The position numbers and the translations under genes are program-made. Below are positions 13,150 through 14,133 of a stretch of DNA of 14,133 nucleotides, piece after piece. The notes beneath the pieces were generated by a model. It searched no databases. It was not told where the DNA came from and saw nothing but the letters and a program-made list of their open reading frames with translations. The stretch is from Chitinophagaceae bacterium (GTDB lineage: Bacteria > Bacteroidota > Bacteroidia > Chitinophagales > Chitinophagaceae), in the NCBI GenBank assembly GCA_003455235.1, contig DMRT01000021.1:1-14133 (forward strand), given 5' to 3'. Numbering within the stretch: the first letter of the stretch is position 1; each line of letters starts with the position of its first letter.

Positions 13150-14133
13150 ATGATGTCCAACCGCTCGGCAGACATATTATTCCAGCTCATCAAATCGCTT
13201 GAAAAGGCCGAAAAAAGGCATTTTAAACTCTATATCAAGCGCAGTTCCTCCCGCCAGGACCTCAAAATCATCCAGCTTTTTGACGCCATTGATAAGGCCA
13301 AAGACTACAATGAAGCCCAGATTCTTAAGAAAATAACCGGAGTGGAAAAGCCGCAATTGGCCAACCTAAAGGCCCACCTGTACAAGGAGTTGCTGGCCAG
13401 TCTCCGACTGCTGAAAAGCACCGACAGCATCGACCTGCAGCTTCATGAGCAGCTCGATTATGCCCGTATCCTGTACAACAAAGGACTATACCTGCAAAGC
13501 CTGCGCATCCTGGAAAAGGTGAAAGACCTTGCCAAAAGCTACCACCAGGAGAGTTTCCTGATACAGGTGATCTCCCTGGAAAAAAAGATTGAAACCCTCC
13601 ACATCACCCGCAGCGGCGAGGGGGCAGCCGACCGGCTTACGCAGGAGGCCAATGAAGTGAACGAACAGCGTACCATGATCACGGCCTTATCCAACCTGGC
13701 CCTGCAGCTGTACCAATGGTATGTGAAACACGGCCATGCCCGCAATGAAAAGGATGAAAAGGGCGTGAAGCAGTTCTTTAAAGAAAACCTGCCCCCCAAC
13801 CCCGAACAGATCCGCGGCTTTTACCAGTTGCTTTACCTGTACCAGAGTTACTGCTGGTATGCGTTTATCCGGCAGGACTTCCTGATGTACTACCGCTACA
13901 GCCGCAAATGGGCCGACCTGTTCAAAAATGAGCCGCTGATGATCACCGCGGAAACGGGGCATTACATCAAAGGCATGCACAACCTGCTTACCGCCAACTT
14001 CAACCTGCGCAACTTTAAAAACTTTGATAAATACCTGGTACGGTTCGAACGGTTTACGTTTTCGAAACCGGCCAACCAGCACGATAATTTCCGCATGCAG
14101 GCGTTCGTGTATCTTACCAGCGCCCGCATCAAC
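13150..14133 (+). CDS. Helical protein of unknown function, 3'-truncated by the window edge
   Basis: The frame is open from ATG 13150 (or the adjacent ATG 13153) to the last base, 328 codons without a stop, with the amino-acid make-up of a real protein. It begins MMSNRSADILFQLIKSLEKAEKRHFKLYIKR, without a signal peptide, so it is probably cytoplasmic. The rest is almost wholly alpha-helical and aromatic-rich, with TPR-like helix pairs (YARILYNKGLYLQSLRILEKVKDLAKSY, QLLYLYQSYCWYAFIRQDFLMYYRYS). No catalytic motif is visible. I do not recognise a named family, although the look is that of Bacteroidota-specific helical-repeat proteins. A TAAATTTG box lies 3 nt upstream. It faces away from the candidate small RNA. 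Confidence 0.8.
   Translation, partial: MMSNRSADILFQLIKSLEKAEKRHFKLYIKRSSSRQDLKIIQLFDAIDKAKDYNEAQILKKITGVEKPQLANLKAHLYKELLASLRLLKSTDSIDLQLHEQLDYARILYNKGLYLQSLRILEKVKDLAKSYHQESFLIQVISLEKKIETLHITRSGEGAADRLTQEANEVNEQRTMITALSNLALQLYQWYVKHGHARNEKDEKGVKQFFKENLPPNPEQIRGFYQLLYLYQSYCWYAFIRQDFLMYYRYSRKWADLFKNEPLMITAETGHYIKGMHNLLTANFNLRNFKNFDKYLVRFERFTFSKPANQHDNFRMQAFVYLTSARIN

Noticed and set aside
1..14133. Insertion sequences, prophage genes, tRNA or rRNA genes, toxin-antitoxin or defence systems
   Set aside because: No transposase, integrase, capsid, nuclease or RNA-gene signatures were seen on either strand; the genes are ordinary chromosomal ones.

Overview
The window looks like chromosomal DNA of a Bacteroidota member, most likely Chitinophagaceae or a close relative (inference from gene content and promoters; no marker gene is present). 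The evidence is a HU-CCDC81-type protein, an S46 dipeptidyl peptidase, a TPR plus outer-membrane-barrel pair and a signal-peptide-bearing tricorn-like protease. There are also repeated TAnnTTTG (-7) promoter boxes close to start codons, a general lack of Shine-Dalgarno sequences, and signal peptides that end in A|Q.

Layout: (1) 1-2479, plus strand: the 3' end of a TPR gene, then an outer-membrane beta-barrel gene, closed by a strong intrinsic terminator at 2498-2527. (2) 2559-4098, plus strand: a TTTG-N20-TAtcTTTG promoter drives a membrane-anchored HU-CCDC81-like protein and a class I SAM methyltransferase 5 nt downstream. (3) 4120-8541, minus strand: a glutaminyl cyclase lipoprotein, a saccharopine/lysine-dehydrogenase-family enzyme and an S46 dipeptidyl peptidase with DPP11-type residues. 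(4) 8542-8753: a divergent promoter region holding a 91-bp palindromic element built from CACATAG heptamers. (5) 8754-12691, plus strand: a DUF4197 protein and a 1046-residue tricorn-like S41 protease. (6) 12692-13149: a gene-free gap with an AT-rich inverted repeat, a bidirectional terminator, direct repeats and a nested hairpin. A minus-strand promoter and terminator frame a candidate small RNA of about 175 nt. (7) 13150-14133: a helical protein gene of unknown function that runs off the right edge.

How the genes fit together: much of the window concerns the cell envelope and peptide handling. The cyclase caps N-terminal Gln. The tricorn-like enzyme and the acidic-residue-specific dipeptidyl peptidase probably break down peptides in the periplasm. 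Three of the four SPase I-type signal peptides here are predicted to leave an N-terminal Gln, the substrate of the cyclase.

The genes themselves belong to known families and I see no defence island, transposon or CRISPR array. The least explained material is intergenic: the candidate small RNA at about 12855-13028, and three different short-repeat families, one of which has become coding sequence at the start of the outer-membrane gene.
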